Origin: Halostella litorea
GTDB taxonomy: Archaea; Halobacteriota; Halobacteria; Halobacteriales; Natronoarchaeaceae
Assembly: GCF_004785955.1 (NCBI RefSeq)
Contig: NZ_ML214300.1
Span: 361,223-425,222, forward strand
Length of the DNA: 64,000 nucleotides
Direction: 5' to 3'
Shown here: positions 9,553 through 17,854 of the stretch, piece after piece
How positions within the stretch are numbered: position 1 is the first letter of the stretch
How the letters are laid out: each line of letters opens with the position of its first letter
The notes under the pieces: generated by a model
The model's input: the letters and a program-made list of their open reading frames with translations, nothing else
Databases searched by the model: none
Told to the model about the DNA's origin: nothing
Program-made: the position numbers and the translations under genes

Positions 9553-10258
9553 CTTCGTCGAAGTCGGAGTGGCCGTGGATGTCGACGCCCTCGTCGGTGA
9601 TTTCGGCGAGGAACACGCCGTTGCCCGAGCCGGTGTCGCGCTCGGCGGCGCTCTTGACGGCGCGGGCGGCGACGGTCTTGGCTTCCTCGTTCGAGAGGCC
9701 CTCTTCGTACTCCTGTTCGAGGACGCCGTAGGCCAGTTGCATGCCAGAGCCGGTGACGGTGTAGTCGTCGGCCATGACGCCGCCGGCGGGGTCGATGCTG
9801 TAGACGTGGTGGCCTTCCTCGTCGACGCCCCCCAGGATGGGGTTGATCGCGAAGAACGGACCGCCACGGGCGAAGTTGCCCGCCAGCGTCGCCAGCGCGT
9901 TGATGCTCATCGACTCGCCACGGCGCGCCTCGTAGAGGTTCGCCTCAGCCCGCAGGCTCTTGATGAACGACTGCGCACCGCCGACCGAGCCGACCAGCGT
10001 CAGCGCCGCGGTGTCGTGGATCTGTTCGACCTTCTGGACGTTCTTGTTCGAGACGAACCGCCCGCCCAGACTGGCGCGCATGTCCGTCGCGATCACCACG
10101 CCGTCCGCGGTGACCAGGCCGACCGTCGTCGTCCCCGTCTTGTTTACGTTGTCCAGGTCCTCCGCGGACAGGTCGTTCGTCGGGATCTGCCCGACTTCGG
10201 GGTCGGTCGGTCCGGGCCGTCCGCCGTCGATGCCGTCGGTAGTGAAATCGTCGTGCAT
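9545..10258 (-). CDS. psmB: 20S proteasome subunit beta
   Basis: 237-residue precursor. The N-terminal propeptide ends at Gly42 and the mature chain would begin at Thr43 (TTTVGLVT), the N-terminal nucleophile. The usual supporting residues follow: D and K in the TDMRAS and NKNVQK segments, and SDGSG-like GSGM and SGNG loops near the end. It builds the two inner catalytic rings that degrade unfolded or tagged proteins handed over by PAN-type ATPases. It starts 2 bp after the psmA stop, so both subunits come from one mRNA and can be made in matched amounts. The stop overlaps the convergent gene at 9552. Confidence 0.97.
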   Translation of the reverse strand: MHDDFTTDGIDGGRPGPTDPEVGQIPTNDLSAEDLDNVNKTGTTTVGLVTADGVVIATDMRASLGGRFVSNKNVQKVEQIHDTAALTLVGSVGGAQSFIKSLRAEANLYEARRGESMSINALATLAGNFARGGPFFAINPILGGVDEEGHHVYSIDPAGGVMADDYTVTGSGMQLAYGVLEQEYEEGLSNEEAKTVAARAVKSAAERDTGSGNGVFLAEITDEGVDIHGHSDFDEVI

Positions 10259-10260
10259 GG

Positions 10261-10998
10261 TTACTCCTCCGTCAGGAGGTCGAGTTCAGCGAGGTGCGAT
10301 TCGACGCGGTCCTCGTCGAGTTCGTCGTACTGCTCGGTCTCGACGTCGACCGTCGCGACGCCGACGCCGCTGGGCTCGAAGCCGTCGTCGGCCACGGAGC
10401 CAAGCGCCTCAAGCGCGAGGTCGATGCCGGCGTCGAGGTCGGCCTCCTCCTCGTAGTTGTCCTCCAGGTACTCCTGGATCTCGCCGCGGTCGCGGCCGAC
10501 GGCCAGCGCCTTCCACTCGTTGGGCGTGCCGCTGGGGTCGGTCTCGAACAGGCGCGGCTGGCCGTCGTCGACGCCGGCGATCAGCAGCGCGACGCCGAAC
10601 GGGCGCGCGCCGCCCGTCTGGGTGTACTGCTGGATGTGGTCCGTGACGCGCTTGGTCAGCGTCTCGACGCCGACCGGCTCGCCGTAGCGGATCTGCTCGA
10701 CCTGCGCCTGCTGGCGCGCGAAGTCGATCAACTGGCGCGCGTCGGCGACGTGGCCCGCGCTGGCGATGCCGACGTGGTCGTCGGCCTTGTGCAGTTTCTC
10801 GATGCTGTTTGGCTCCATCAGCTCCGAGCGGAGCTGTTTGTCCACCGCGAGGACGACGCCCTCGCTCGTCCGTACGCCGATGCTTGCCGTCCCGCGCTTG
10901 ACCGCCTCGCGGGCGTACTCCACCTGGTACAGGCGGCCGTCCGGCGAGAAGATAGTGATCCCGCGGTCGTACGCCTGCTGTTGCGATTGTCCTTGCAT
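10261..10998 (-). CDS. psmA: 20S proteasome subunit alpha
   Basis: 245 residues. The start is set at the ATG giving MQGQSQQQAYDRG, which matches the conserved haloarchaeal alpha N-terminus; the open frame extends 8 codons further but those residues are not conserved. The N-terminal gate segment YDRGITIFSPDG and the VEYAREAVKRG helix are diagnostic of alpha subunits, which form the outer rings, gate the pore and bind regulatory ATPases. A promoter-like TACTTGAAT lies about 45 nt upstream. It is immediately followed by psmB. Confidence 0.97.
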   Translation of the reverse strand: MQGQSQQQAYDRGITIFSPDGRLYQVEYAREAVKRGTASIGVRTSEGVVLAVDKQLRSELMEPNSIEKLHKADDHVGIASAGHVADARQLIDFARQQAQVEQIRYGEPVGVETLTKRVTDHIQQYTQTGGARPFGVALLIAGVDDGQPRLFETDPSGTPNEWKALAVGRDRGEIQEYLEDNYEEEADLDAGIDLALEALGSVADDGFEPSGVGVATVDVETEQYDELDEDRVESHLAELDLLTEE

Positions 10999-11235
10999 GA
11001 TGGAAAGCCGTTTGACCTTCACCTCGGGTAACGGTTGCGCTATTCAAGTACCTTTTGCCCAAGTTGGCTAACTTCGGCCCGTTCTTAGTCCGCTTTCGGC
11101 TAACCCGAGCGTGCGGTCGTCGGACTACCCGTTTTAGGGGCCGGACGGACAAAAGGCCGTTTCTGGCTGCAAGGTTGGCCGATTGGTGGCGCGGCGGGCA
11201 CGCCGCTTTTCCGCCGGCGCGTGGACACGCGGTCG

Positions 11236-11505
11236 ATGCTCGAACTGTACCAGGCCGAGGGCTGTCCGCACAGCGAAACGGTTCGGGAGAAACTCACCGA
11301 TCTGGGGCTCTCCTACGTCGCACACAACCCGCGCCGCCCGGGCGAGAATCCGGCCGTGCTCAACGAACAAGTCCACGCGGAACTGCGGGCGGTCGCCGGC
11401 GAGGACACCATCCCGGTGCTCGTCGACCACGACCGCGGCGAGGTCGTAACCGAGAGCGACCGCATCGAGTCGTATCTCGGCGAACACTACGGCGACCTGC
11501 GCTGA
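11236..11505 (+). CDS. Glutaredoxin-like protein (CPHS active site)
   Basis: 89 residues: beta-alpha-beta glutaredoxin/GST-N-terminal fold. MLELYQAEGCPHSETV carries a CPHS motif with a single redox cysteine, followed by DTIPVLVDHDRGEVVTESDRI, which is the cis-proline strand and the S-D glutathione-side motif of glutaredoxins. The ATG at 11236 is preferred to the GTG at 11221, because a TATA-like CTTTTC stretch at about 11206-11211 sits 25-30 nt upstream. Monothiol chemistry with a low-molecular-weight thiol (gamma-glutamylcysteine in haloarchaea) is plausible but not shown. Confidence 0.87.
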   Translation: MLELYQAEGCPHSETVREKLTDLGLSYVAHNPRRPGENPAVLNEQVHAELRAVAGEDTIPVLVDHDRGEVVTESDRIESYLGEHYGDLR

Positions 11506-11704
11506 GCGGTCCCGGGCCGGCCGCACGCGGGCCGTCGCCGCCTCGCGGATCGCCAGCGTCGGCCCGAAAGCTCGGTCTATAAGTTATGAGGATAATCTGC
11601 ATTGGGCAAAAAGAACCACGGTGTTATCGACAGGGCGGTTCCGAGTGTGTTGGCTGAACTGCACGGGGATAAGATTTTAGTGGAAATCCGTCGTACGATC
11701 CGCT

Positions 11705-11712
11705 GGAGGTGA
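11705..11712 (+). promoter_or_regulatory. Strong Shine-Dalgarno sequence before the 11720 gene
   Basis: GGAGGTGA ends 7 nt before the ATG at 11720 and is a near-perfect complement to the 3' end of archaeal 16S rRNA. A TATA-like ATTTTAG at 11674-11680 puts the transcript start near 11703, so this gene has a short 5' leader with a real ribosome binding site. That contrasts with the mostly leaderless genes of this window. Confidence 0.7.
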
Positions 11713-11719
11713 GAGTGAG

Positions 11720-11950
11720 ATGAGCGTGAAACGTGACGGACGAACGTTCGCGGCCACGCGGTCGCTCCCGGTATCGCGCTACGACATCCTGCTTGCGGTC
11801 ATTCCGGCGGCGATGGTCTGTGCGCTGGTCGTCGGTCGCCTGCTCTCGCTCTCGCCACGCGTGACCCTCGTCGCCGGCGCGGCGGTCGGACTGCTCGCCA
11901 TGGTCGACGGGCTGTTCCGACATCCGCCCGACGCCGGCGACGCCGACTGA
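11720..11950 (+). CDS. Small two-helix membrane protein
   Basis: 76 residues. After a basic cytoplasmic N-terminus (MSVKRDGRTFAATR) there are two predicted membrane helices (about 22-42 and 46-64) and a short acidic tail. The start is fixed by a strong Shine-Dalgarno sequence 7 nt upstream. It is convergent with the transglutaminase gene, with 38 bp between the stops. No family is recognised. Confidence 0.65.
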   Translation: MSVKRDGRTFAATRSLPVSRYDILLAVIPAAMVCALVVGRLLSLSPRVTLVAGAAVGLLAMVDGLFRHPPDAGDAD

Positions 11951-11988
11951 CGCCGTTCTCCCGCGCGTAGTTGCGAGACCGCCAGCGC

Positions 11989-14262
11989 CTACGGTAGCCG
12001 CCGGATCCTTCCGAGCAGCGGCGTCCGCTCGGCGACGAGGTCGTCGACCAGTTTGATGGCTTCGTCGGCCTCCTCGCGGGAGACGCCGTCGCCGTAGCGG
12101 GCGCGTTCGCGGATCCGGGCGACCCGGTGCGCCCGGTCGTCGAGGCCGGCAAGCGACAGCGACTCGACGTACTCCCGCGGCGTCTCGCCGGGGCGACGGG
12201 GGCGGTACTCGCGCGCGAGCAGCGCGTCGAGGCGCTCCCCGGCGCGCTCCGCGTCGGCGGCCGGCGTGTCCGCGTCGCCCTGCCAGTGGAGCCGCAGGGC
12301 GCCGTACGCCCGGCCCGTCACGCCGGCGCGGTGTGCCCCAGCGACGAGGCCGACCCCGACGAACAGCGCCCAGGCGACCGTCTCGGGGGACGGCAGGTCC
12401 GGGGACGACGGTCCGGCGTCGCCGCCGCCCGCGTCGTTCGACGGCGACGAGCCGCCGGCCGTCGTGTTGGGGGCGTCCGTCGCGGCGAGCGTGCCGTTTA
12501 CCGTTCCCTCGGGCAGTTCGGGCATGTTCGCCCGGCGGTCGACGGTCCCCCGCTCCCCGGGCTGGGACCCGTTCGTCAGCCCCGGGTCGTCGGGCGCTGT
12601 GGTCGTCTCGACCAGCGGCTCCCCGGCGCTCTCGTCGGTGTCGACGCCGTCGGCGCCGTCCTCGCGGGCCTCCTGGACCGTCTCGGTCTCCGAGTCGGAC
12701 CGGTCGCCGCTCGGCGTCGGGTCGAACCGCACCCAGCCGTTGTCCGGGAAGTACACCTCGACCCAGGCGTGGGCGTCGACCCCGCGGACGACGTACGTGT
12801 CGTTGCCGACGTCCTGCCCGGGCGTGTAGCCCGTGACCATCCGGGCGGGGATACCCTGCGACCGCAGCATTGCGGTCATCGTCGTCGCGTAGTACGTGCA
12901 GTAGCCGGCGTCCATCTCGAAGAGGAACGCGTCGGCGACGTTGCCGTCCGGCCGGTCGACGTCCAGCGAGTACTCCTTGTTCGCCTCCAGGTACTCCTCG
13001 ATGGCGACCGCCTTGTCGTAGGGGTTCGTCTCGTCCCCCGCTATCTCCGCGGTCCGCTCGCCGAGCCGGGCGGGCGTGTCGTCCGGCAGCTGGGTGTAGT
13101 CGCGCTGCCGGACGTAGTCGGGGTACTCGGTGCCCGCGCGGCGCAGCTCCCCGGGCGTCGTCGTGAGCACCTCGCTCTCGACGGTGTACGTCGCGCCGGG
13201 CGCCAGCCGGCCGCCGGTCGCGAGCCCGCCGTGGTCGGTGACGAGCGCGTCGCCGGCGGCGTCGCCGCGCACGGCGACCGGGCTGGCGGCGGCCGGCATC
13301 GCCCGCATCGGCGACTCGACGGTGACGCGCTGCTCGACCGTCCGCGTCGGCCCGGGCGGTTCGAGGAGCTGTCCGTCGTACGGCTCGGACTTGCCCGACC
13401 GGATCCAGCCGTCGCCGGTGTAGCGGTCGTACGTGGCGACCCGCCAGTACTCGGCGCGCTCGCTCTCGACGGTGAACCGGACCGTCGGCGACAGCTCGGT
13501 CTCGCCCTGTATCGTCATGCGGTCGGTCGCCTCGGCCAGCCCGCCGCCCGCCGCCGCGCTCCCGCCGCCGGGCACCAGGAACAGCGGCTTGCTCCCGTCG
13601 CCGCCGACCGCCGGGACCCACAGCGAGGCGACGGCCATCGCCACGACGAGCACGACGACGACGTCCGCCTGTTCGACGCTCCCGCCGCGGCGGTCGAGTT
13701 CGCCGAAGCCGACCGCGGCGACGCCGCCGAGCACCCCCAGCAGCGTGATCTCGATCCCGGCGTCGCCGGTCAGGACGAGGACGAGGAGGGCGGCCCCGCC
13801 GGCCGCGACGGCGGGGACGTACCGCCGCCTGACGGCGAAGTACCACGAGAGGAAGACGGGGGCCGGCGCGAAGCCGAGCGACCACACGTCGGCCATCGTC
13901 AGCCGGAGCACGGAGTACCCCGTCAGCAGCGCCACGACGTCGGAGATGATCCGGTCGGTCGCGTTCAGGAGGACCTCCAGCCCCCCCGGCGTCACGAGGA
14001 GGTAGTAGCCGTAGCCCACGGCCCCGAGACACGCCGCGAGCGTCGCCGCCGCCCGCTCCCCGAGCGACCGGGCGACCGCGGCCCCCAGCAGCGCCGACCC
14101 GGCGACGACCGGCAGGAGGAGGCTGCTGTCGCCGACTATCGTCGCCAGGTCGTGCAACACGGCGACGTACGACGCGGTGAGCGCGGCGACGCCCCCGAGC
14201 GCGAGCAGGCGGTACCCCCGCCCCGACCCCTCGACGGCCGAGGCGGCGGTACGGGCGCTCAC
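11989..14262 (-). CDS. TgpA-like membrane transglutaminase-domain protein
   Basis: 757 residues. The N-terminal third has six or so hydrophobic helices, followed by an extracytoplasmic transglutaminase-like domain with Cys (about 454, GYCTYYATTM), His (about 497, DAHAWVEVYF) and Asp (about 513, FDPTPSG), the complete papain-like triad. Then come a Ser/Thr/Gly-rich linker, one more membrane helix (about 640) and a cytoplasmic helical tail. It is the last gene of a MoxR-DUF58-TgpA operon and overlaps the DUF58 gene by 4 nt. This trio is widespread in prokaryotes and is thought to act on membrane or envelope proteins; the substrate is unknown. Confidence 0.92.
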   Translation of the reverse strand: MSARTAASAVEGSGRGYRLLALGGVAALTASYVAVLHDLATIVGDSSLLLPVVAGSALLGAAVARSLGERAAATLAACLGAVGYGYYLLVTPGGLEVLLNATDRIISDVVALLTGYSVLRLTMADVWSLGFAPAPVFLSWYFAVRRRYVPAVAAGGAALLVLVLTGDAGIEITLLGVLGGVAAVGFGELDRRGGSVEQADVVVVLVVAMAVASLWVPAVGGDGSKPLFLVPGGGSAAAGGGLAEATDRMTIQGETELSPTVRFTVESERAEYWRVATYDRYTGDGWIRSGKSEPYDGQLLEPPGPTRTVEQRVTVESPMRAMPAAASPVAVRGDAAGDALVTDHGGLATGGRLAPGATYTVESEVLTTTPGELRRAGTEYPDYVRQRDYTQLPDDTPARLGERTAEIAGDETNPYDKAVAIEEYLEANKEYSLDVDRPDGNVADAFLFEMDAGYCTYYATTMTAMLRSQGIPARMVTGYTPGQDVGNDTYVVRGVDAHAWVEVYFPDNGWVRFDPTPSGDRSDSETETVQEAREDGADGVDTDESAGEPLVETTTAPDDPGLTNGSQPGERGTVDRRANMPELPEGTVNGTLAATDAPNTTAGGSSPSNDAGGGDAGPSSPDLPSPETVAWALFVGVGLVAGAHRAGVTGRAYGALRLHWQGDADTPAADAERAGERLDALLAREYRPRRPGETPREYVESLSLAGLDDRAHRVARIRERARYGDGVSREEADEAIKLVDDLVAERTPLLGRIRRLP

Positions 14263-15263
14263 GGCGTCACCTCCGCCTCGGCGGCGCGTTCCGTCGGCTC
14301 CCCGGCGACGAGGGCGTCGAACGTCGTCCGGCGGTCGGCGAACGCGACGTCGACGCCGCCGTCGGTCGCGGTGACGACGACGTCGGCGTCCCGCCGCCGG
14401 TCGGCCGGGACAGACCCCGGACCGGTCCGGGCCAGCAGCGAGAGGACCGCGGTCCGGTGGTCGGGGCCGTCGCCCGCCGGGACGTTCCCCGCGGGGGCGT
14501 CGACCGCGACCGGCACCCCGCGGTCGAGCAGGCCGAGCGAGACGCTCGCCGCGGCCGTCGCCATCGCGTCCGCCTGCGGCCGGGCGTCGTCCGCCGTCTC
14601 GGCGACGACGCTGACGGCGTCGGGTTCGTCCCCGACGAACTCCCGGACGAGCAACTCGTCGTCCGGCCGCTTCGCGCTCGACTTCCAGTGGACGTCGCCG
14701 GTCGAATCGCCGCGGTCGTACTCCCGGAGGTGGTCGAACTCCTCGCGGCCGCCGGCCGTCGCGGCGGCACCGTACGGGAGCGACCCGCGGGTCAGCCCGT
14801 ACACCGGCGGGTACGCGAGCAGGGTGTCCGTGTCGCGGTAGTCGAAGGCCCGCCGCGCCAGCCCGAGCACGTCGGTGACGGCGACCGAGGCGGGGCCGAG
14901 GCGGTGCTCGCCGCGCGCTTCGAGCGTCACGTCGTAGGAGACGGTCCCGCCGACCGTCGTCTCGCGGGTGACCGTCCCGCCGCCGAGGCCCGCGTCGAGG
15001 CGGTCGGTGACGACGCCGGCGGCGGCCGCGTCGGCGGCCACGTCGACCGTAACCGTCCGGCGCTCGCCGACGAAGCCGTCCGCGGGGACGCCGCGGGTCA
15101 CCGACGGCCTGTCGGCCCGGGCGACCTGAACGACGGCGGCGACCAGCGCGATCAGTCCGGGCACCATGACGGCGTTGAGCGAGCGCGCGCCGTACGCCGT
15201 CGCCATCGCCAGGCAGCCGACGACGACCCCGAGCAGCCCCCAGCCGCGTCGCGTGAGCATCAT
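14259..15263 (-). CDS. DUF58 domain protein of MoxR operon
   Basis: 334 residues. Two short N-terminal membrane helices (about 6-24 and 30-48), a beta-rich middle, then the DUF58 signature around residue 190: FDHLREYDRGDSTGDVHWK, followed by a VWA-like region. DUF58 proteins are partners of MoxR ATPases. Overlaps of 4 nt with both the upstream moxR stop and the downstream TgpA-like start indicate translational coupling. Two adjacent ATG codons (15263, 15260) open the gene; the first gives the ATGA overlap. Confidence 0.92.
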   Translation of the reverse strand: MMLTRRGWGLLGVVVGCLAMATAYGARSLNAVMVPGLIALVAAVVQVARADRPSVTRGVPADGFVGERRTVTVDVAADAAAAGVVTDRLDAGLGGGTVTRETTVGGTVSYDVTLEARGEHRLGPASVAVTDVLGLARRAFDYRDTDTLLAYPPVYGLTRGSLPYGAAATAGGREEFDHLREYDRGDSTGDVHWKSSAKRPDDELLVREFVGDEPDAVSVVAETADDARPQADAMATAAASVSLGLLDRGVPVAVDAPAGNVPAGDGPDHRTAVLSLLARTGPGSVPADRRRDADVVVTATDGGVDVAFADRRTTFDALVAGEPTERAAEAEVTP

Positions 15264-16246
15264 TCGACCGGGACGGACTCCAGCGCCTCCCGGACGACGC
15301 GAGCGCCGGCGTCCGGGTCGCCGTCGGCCGTCCGGATCCGGTGGGCGAGGACGGTCGGCGCTTCGGCTTGCACGTCGTCCGGCACCACGTAGTCCCGGCC
15401 GGCGAGCACGGCCCGGGCCTGCGCCGAGCGCAGGAGGGCGATGGAGCCGCGCGGGCTCACGCCGAGGCTCGCGTGGTCGCGGGTGTAGCCGGCGATCCGG
15501 CTCGCGTACGCCCGGACCGGTTCGCTGACCGTCACGGCCGACGCCGTCGCCCGCGCCCGGCGGACCGTCTCGACGTCGGTGACGGCCTCCAGTTCCTCTA
15601 TCGGGTGGCCGCCGACGACGCGGTCGAGCATCCGCGCCTCCTCGTCCTGGTCCGGGTAGCCGAGGTGGATCTTCTTCGTGAAGCGGTCGACCTCCGCCAT
15701 CGGCAGTTCGTACGTCCGGCCGCCCTCGACGGTGTTTTGCGTGGCGACGACGGTGAAGGGGTCGGGGAGCGGGCGGGTGTCGCCGTCGACGGTGACCTGG
15801 CGCTCGGCCATCGCCTCAAGCAGCGCGCTCTGGGCCTTCGGCGGCGCGCGGTTTATCTCGTCGCCGAGGACGAAGTTGGCGAAGACGGGGCCGGGCTGGA
15901 ACTCGAACTCGCGGGTCTTCTGGTTGAACACGTTGACGCCGGTGATGTCGGAGGGCAGGAGGTCCGGCGTGAACTGTACCCGGCTGAACGAGCAGTCGAT
16001 GGAGCGCGACAGCGCCCGGGCGAGCATCGTCTTGCCGACGCCGGGCACGTCCTCGACCAGCACGTGGCCGTCGGCGAGGACGGCGGTGAGGACGTGCTCG
16101 ATCTCGTCGTGGTGCCCGACGATCACCTCCTTGACGTTGTCGATGATCGCGTTGCCCGCACGGGCGGCGGCGTCGACCGAGAGCGGGGTCGGGTCGGCCT
16201 CCCGGTTCGACGGTCCTGCCGTCTCCGGTCCGTGTGTGTCGGTCAT
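15260..16246 (-). CDS. moxR: MoxR-family AAA+ ATPase
   Basis: 328 residues. Walker A in VEDVPGVGKTMLARAL (about 66-81), Walker B FVLGDEINRAPPKAQ, sensor 1 TQNTVEGG and sensor 2 in the SPRGS motif all match MoxR ATPases, which act as chaperone-like remodelers for VWA/DUF58 partners. The ATG at 16246 (MTDTHGPETAG) is taken as start; an upstream GTG would add about ten residues. It is the first gene of the three-gene operon that continues into DUF58 and TgpA-like genes. Confidence 0.94.
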   Translation of the reverse strand: MTDTHGPETAGPSNREADPTPLSVDAAARAGNAIIDNVKEVIVGHHDEIEHVLTAVLADGHVLVEDVPGVGKTMLARALSRSIDCSFSRVQFTPDLLPSDITGVNVFNQKTREFEFQPGPVFANFVLGDEINRAPPKAQSALLEAMAERQVTVDGDTRPLPDPFTVVATQNTVEGGRTYELPMAEVDRFTKKIHLGYPDQDEEARMLDRVVGGHPIEELEAVTDVETVRRARATASAVTVSEPVRAYASRIAGYTRDHASLGVSPRGSIALLRSAQARAVLAGRDYVVPDDVQAEAPTVLAHRIRTADGDPDAGARVVREALESVPVE

Positions 16247-16349
16247 GGTGGTGGCGGCGGGCGGCGCGTCGGACACGGGGGACCGCCCGGTGTGGTGTCG
16301 TTCTCTAGCGCGGCGAGGCTTGTAACGTTGCTGTTCGGCCCGGTCGACA

Positions 16350-16631
16350 TTACCACGCCTTGCAGTCGGCACAGACGAGCCGGTCGCCGTCGCGCCAGCG
16401 GCGCTCGACGGTCCGCCCGCACTCGGGACAGGGTTCGCCGTCGGGGGACCAGCCGTAGGTCGAAGTGGCGGGAGCCGGCTCGTCGGTGGGGTCGTCGGCC
16501 TCCACGTCGCCGGCCTCCGCTCCGTCCGGGTTCGCGTCGTCCGCCGTCGCGTCGCTCGCCGGGTCGGCCGGGTCCGCGTCGCCCGACTCCGTGCCGTCCG
16601 CGAAGTCGGTCAGGGAAGCGTCCTCGGTCAC
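16350..16631 (-). CDS. Small acidic protein with C-terminal zinc ribbon (DUF7573-like)
   Basis: 93 residues from a GTG start (VTEDASLTDFADG). A disordered Asp/Ala-rich middle leads to a C-terminal zinc ribbon: CPECG...ERRWRDGDRLVCADCKAW, four cysteines in two CxxC pairs. A TATA-like TCTAAGAG about 27 nt upstream (16656-16662) supports this start over the longer open frame. The pattern (SLTDF at the N-terminus, zinc ribbon ending in W) recurs in haloarchaeal proteins that I associate with DUF7573. Function unknown; protein or nucleic-acid binding is possible. Confidence 0.75.
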   Translation of the reverse strand: MTEDASLTDFADGTESGDADPADPASDATADDANPDGAEAGDVEADDPTDEPAPATSTYGWSPDGEPCPECGRTVERRWRDGDRLVCADCKAW

Positions 16632-16710
16632 GGGACGCGGTTCGGCCCGGGCGCTCTTAGAGGTGCGGGAAGCCGAACCACACAAGTAGGGCCGTTCCGA
16701 ACGGTCGGGC

Positions 16711-16917
16711 ATGGTTTCGATCGTCGAGAACCTCTCCACGATGGTCTCGCTGTTCAGCGACGTCGCGACGTCGGACCCGCTCTCCGCGGCCTTGGTCGCG
16801 GTCGGCGCGCTGTTCGTCGTCGCCCCGTCCGCCGCCCTCGCCTACCTCACGGCGGGCGCGGTCGTCGACCTGATCATCCCCGAGTCGCTCGGTCGAGCGC
16901 CGCCCCGGCAAGGCTGA
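16711..16917 (+). CDS. Small membrane protein, one or two helices
   Basis: 68 residues. MVSIVENLSTMVSLFSDVATS is amphipathic, then a hydrophobic segment of about 35 residues (ALVAVGALFVVAPSAALAYL and beyond) that could span the membrane once or twice. The last 44 bases overlap the 3' end of the mer-like gene on the other strand, an unusually long convergent overlap for this window. No family is recognised. Confidence 0.6.
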   Translation: MVSIVENLSTMVSLFSDVATSDPLSAALVAVGALFVVAPSAALAYLTAGAVVDLIIPESLGRAPPRQG

Positions 16918-17854
16918 CGGCGGTCTCTAACTCCGGCCCCAGCGGCGCGCCGACGACGACGCCGTCGGCGTACTCCAGTATCTCCGCCAGCCGCTCGGCT
17001 ACCGACTCCTCCGTCCCGGCGACCGAGAACGCGTCTATCATCGCGGGCGTCACCGCCGCGAACGCCTCGCGGAACTCGCCGGCCTCGATCGACGCGCCGA
17101 TATCGCCGGCCAGTTCCTCGTCGATCCCGTGGCGCTGCAACACCGGCGGGGCCGCGCCGCCGGCGATGAACGCGACCGGCGGGCGGGCGGCCTCCCGGGC
17201 CGCCGCCTCGTCCTCGGCGACGCTGACGCTCGCGTACGCCGTGAAGTCGAACTCGCCGCGGTCGGCCGGGCGCTCGGCCAGCCCCTCCTCGACGCGCTCG
17301 GCCGCCCACGCGAAGTCGTCCGGGTGGGAGGCGTTCAGCAGGACGCCGTCGGCGTGTTTCGCGCTCATCCGGACCATGTGTGGCCCCTGCGCGCCGACGT
17401 AGACGGGGATGTCGCCGGCGTCGTAGTTCAGCGCGGCGTCGGTCGCCTCGAACGTTCCGTCGTGGGTGACGGTCTCCCCGTCCCAGAGCCGCTGTGCGAC
17501 CTTGAACGCCTCCAGCACGCGCCGGAGCGGCCGGTCGGAGTCGTAGCCGAGGTTCGCGAGCGTCGACCGGTCGCCGGCCGCGACCCCGAACACGCCGCGG
17601 CCGTCGCTGACCTCGTCGACGGTGGCGACCGCTGACGCCAGCTTCACGGGGTGGGTGTCGTACGGGTTCGCCGCGGCGGGGCCGACCGCCACGTCGTCGG
17701 TGGCGGCGGCGATCCGCGACAGCGCGACGAACGGGTCGCGGTTGTTGTAGTGACAACTCGCCAGCACGGCCTCGAACCCCGCGGCCTCGGCGCGCGCCGC
17801 CAGGTCCGCGACGCGGTCGAGCGAGTGCTCGGGGGTGAGTTCGATCCCGATCAC
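16874..17854 (-). CDS. mer: Mer-like F420-dependent LLM oxidoreductase (5,10-methylenetetrahydromethanopterin reductase family)
   Basis: 326 residues from a GTG (VIGIELTPEHSLDRV). The TIM-barrel pattern of luciferase-like monooxygenases is visible: an N-terminal strand, GPAAANPYDTHPVKLASAVATVDE, GRGVFGVAAGDRS, and IPVYVGAQGPHMVRMSAKHADG. This matches the family of methylenetetrahydromethanopterin reductase, which uses reduced F420. Haloarchaea are not methanogens, so the real substrate may be a folate or another compound. The start overlaps the cofE stop by 4 nt (GTGA), a strong link to F420 biosynthesis. Confidence 0.87.
   Translation of the reverse strand: MIGIELTPEHSLDRVADLAARAEAAGFEAVLASCHYNNRDPFVALSRIAAATDDVAVGPAAANPYDTHPVKLASAVATVDEVSDGRGVFGVAAGDRSTLANLGYDSDRPLRRVLEAFKVAQRLWDGETVTHDGTFEATDAALNYDAGDIPVYVGAQGPHMVRMSAKHADGVLLNASHPDDFAWAAERVEEGLAERPADRGEFDFTAYASVSVAEDEAAAREAARPPVAFIAGGAAPPVLQRHGIDEELAGDIGASIEAGEFREAFAAVTPAMIDAFSVAGTEESVAERLAEILEYADGVVVGAPLGPELETAVSLAGAALDRATRG

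Noticed and set aside
11577-11670. TATA-like TCTATAAG with a 23-codon frame (MRIICIGQKEPRC)
   Set aside because: The ATG lies right after the TATA element, too close for a leaderless start, and the frame has no composition or conservation support that I can see. A small RNA cannot be excluded but is unsupported.
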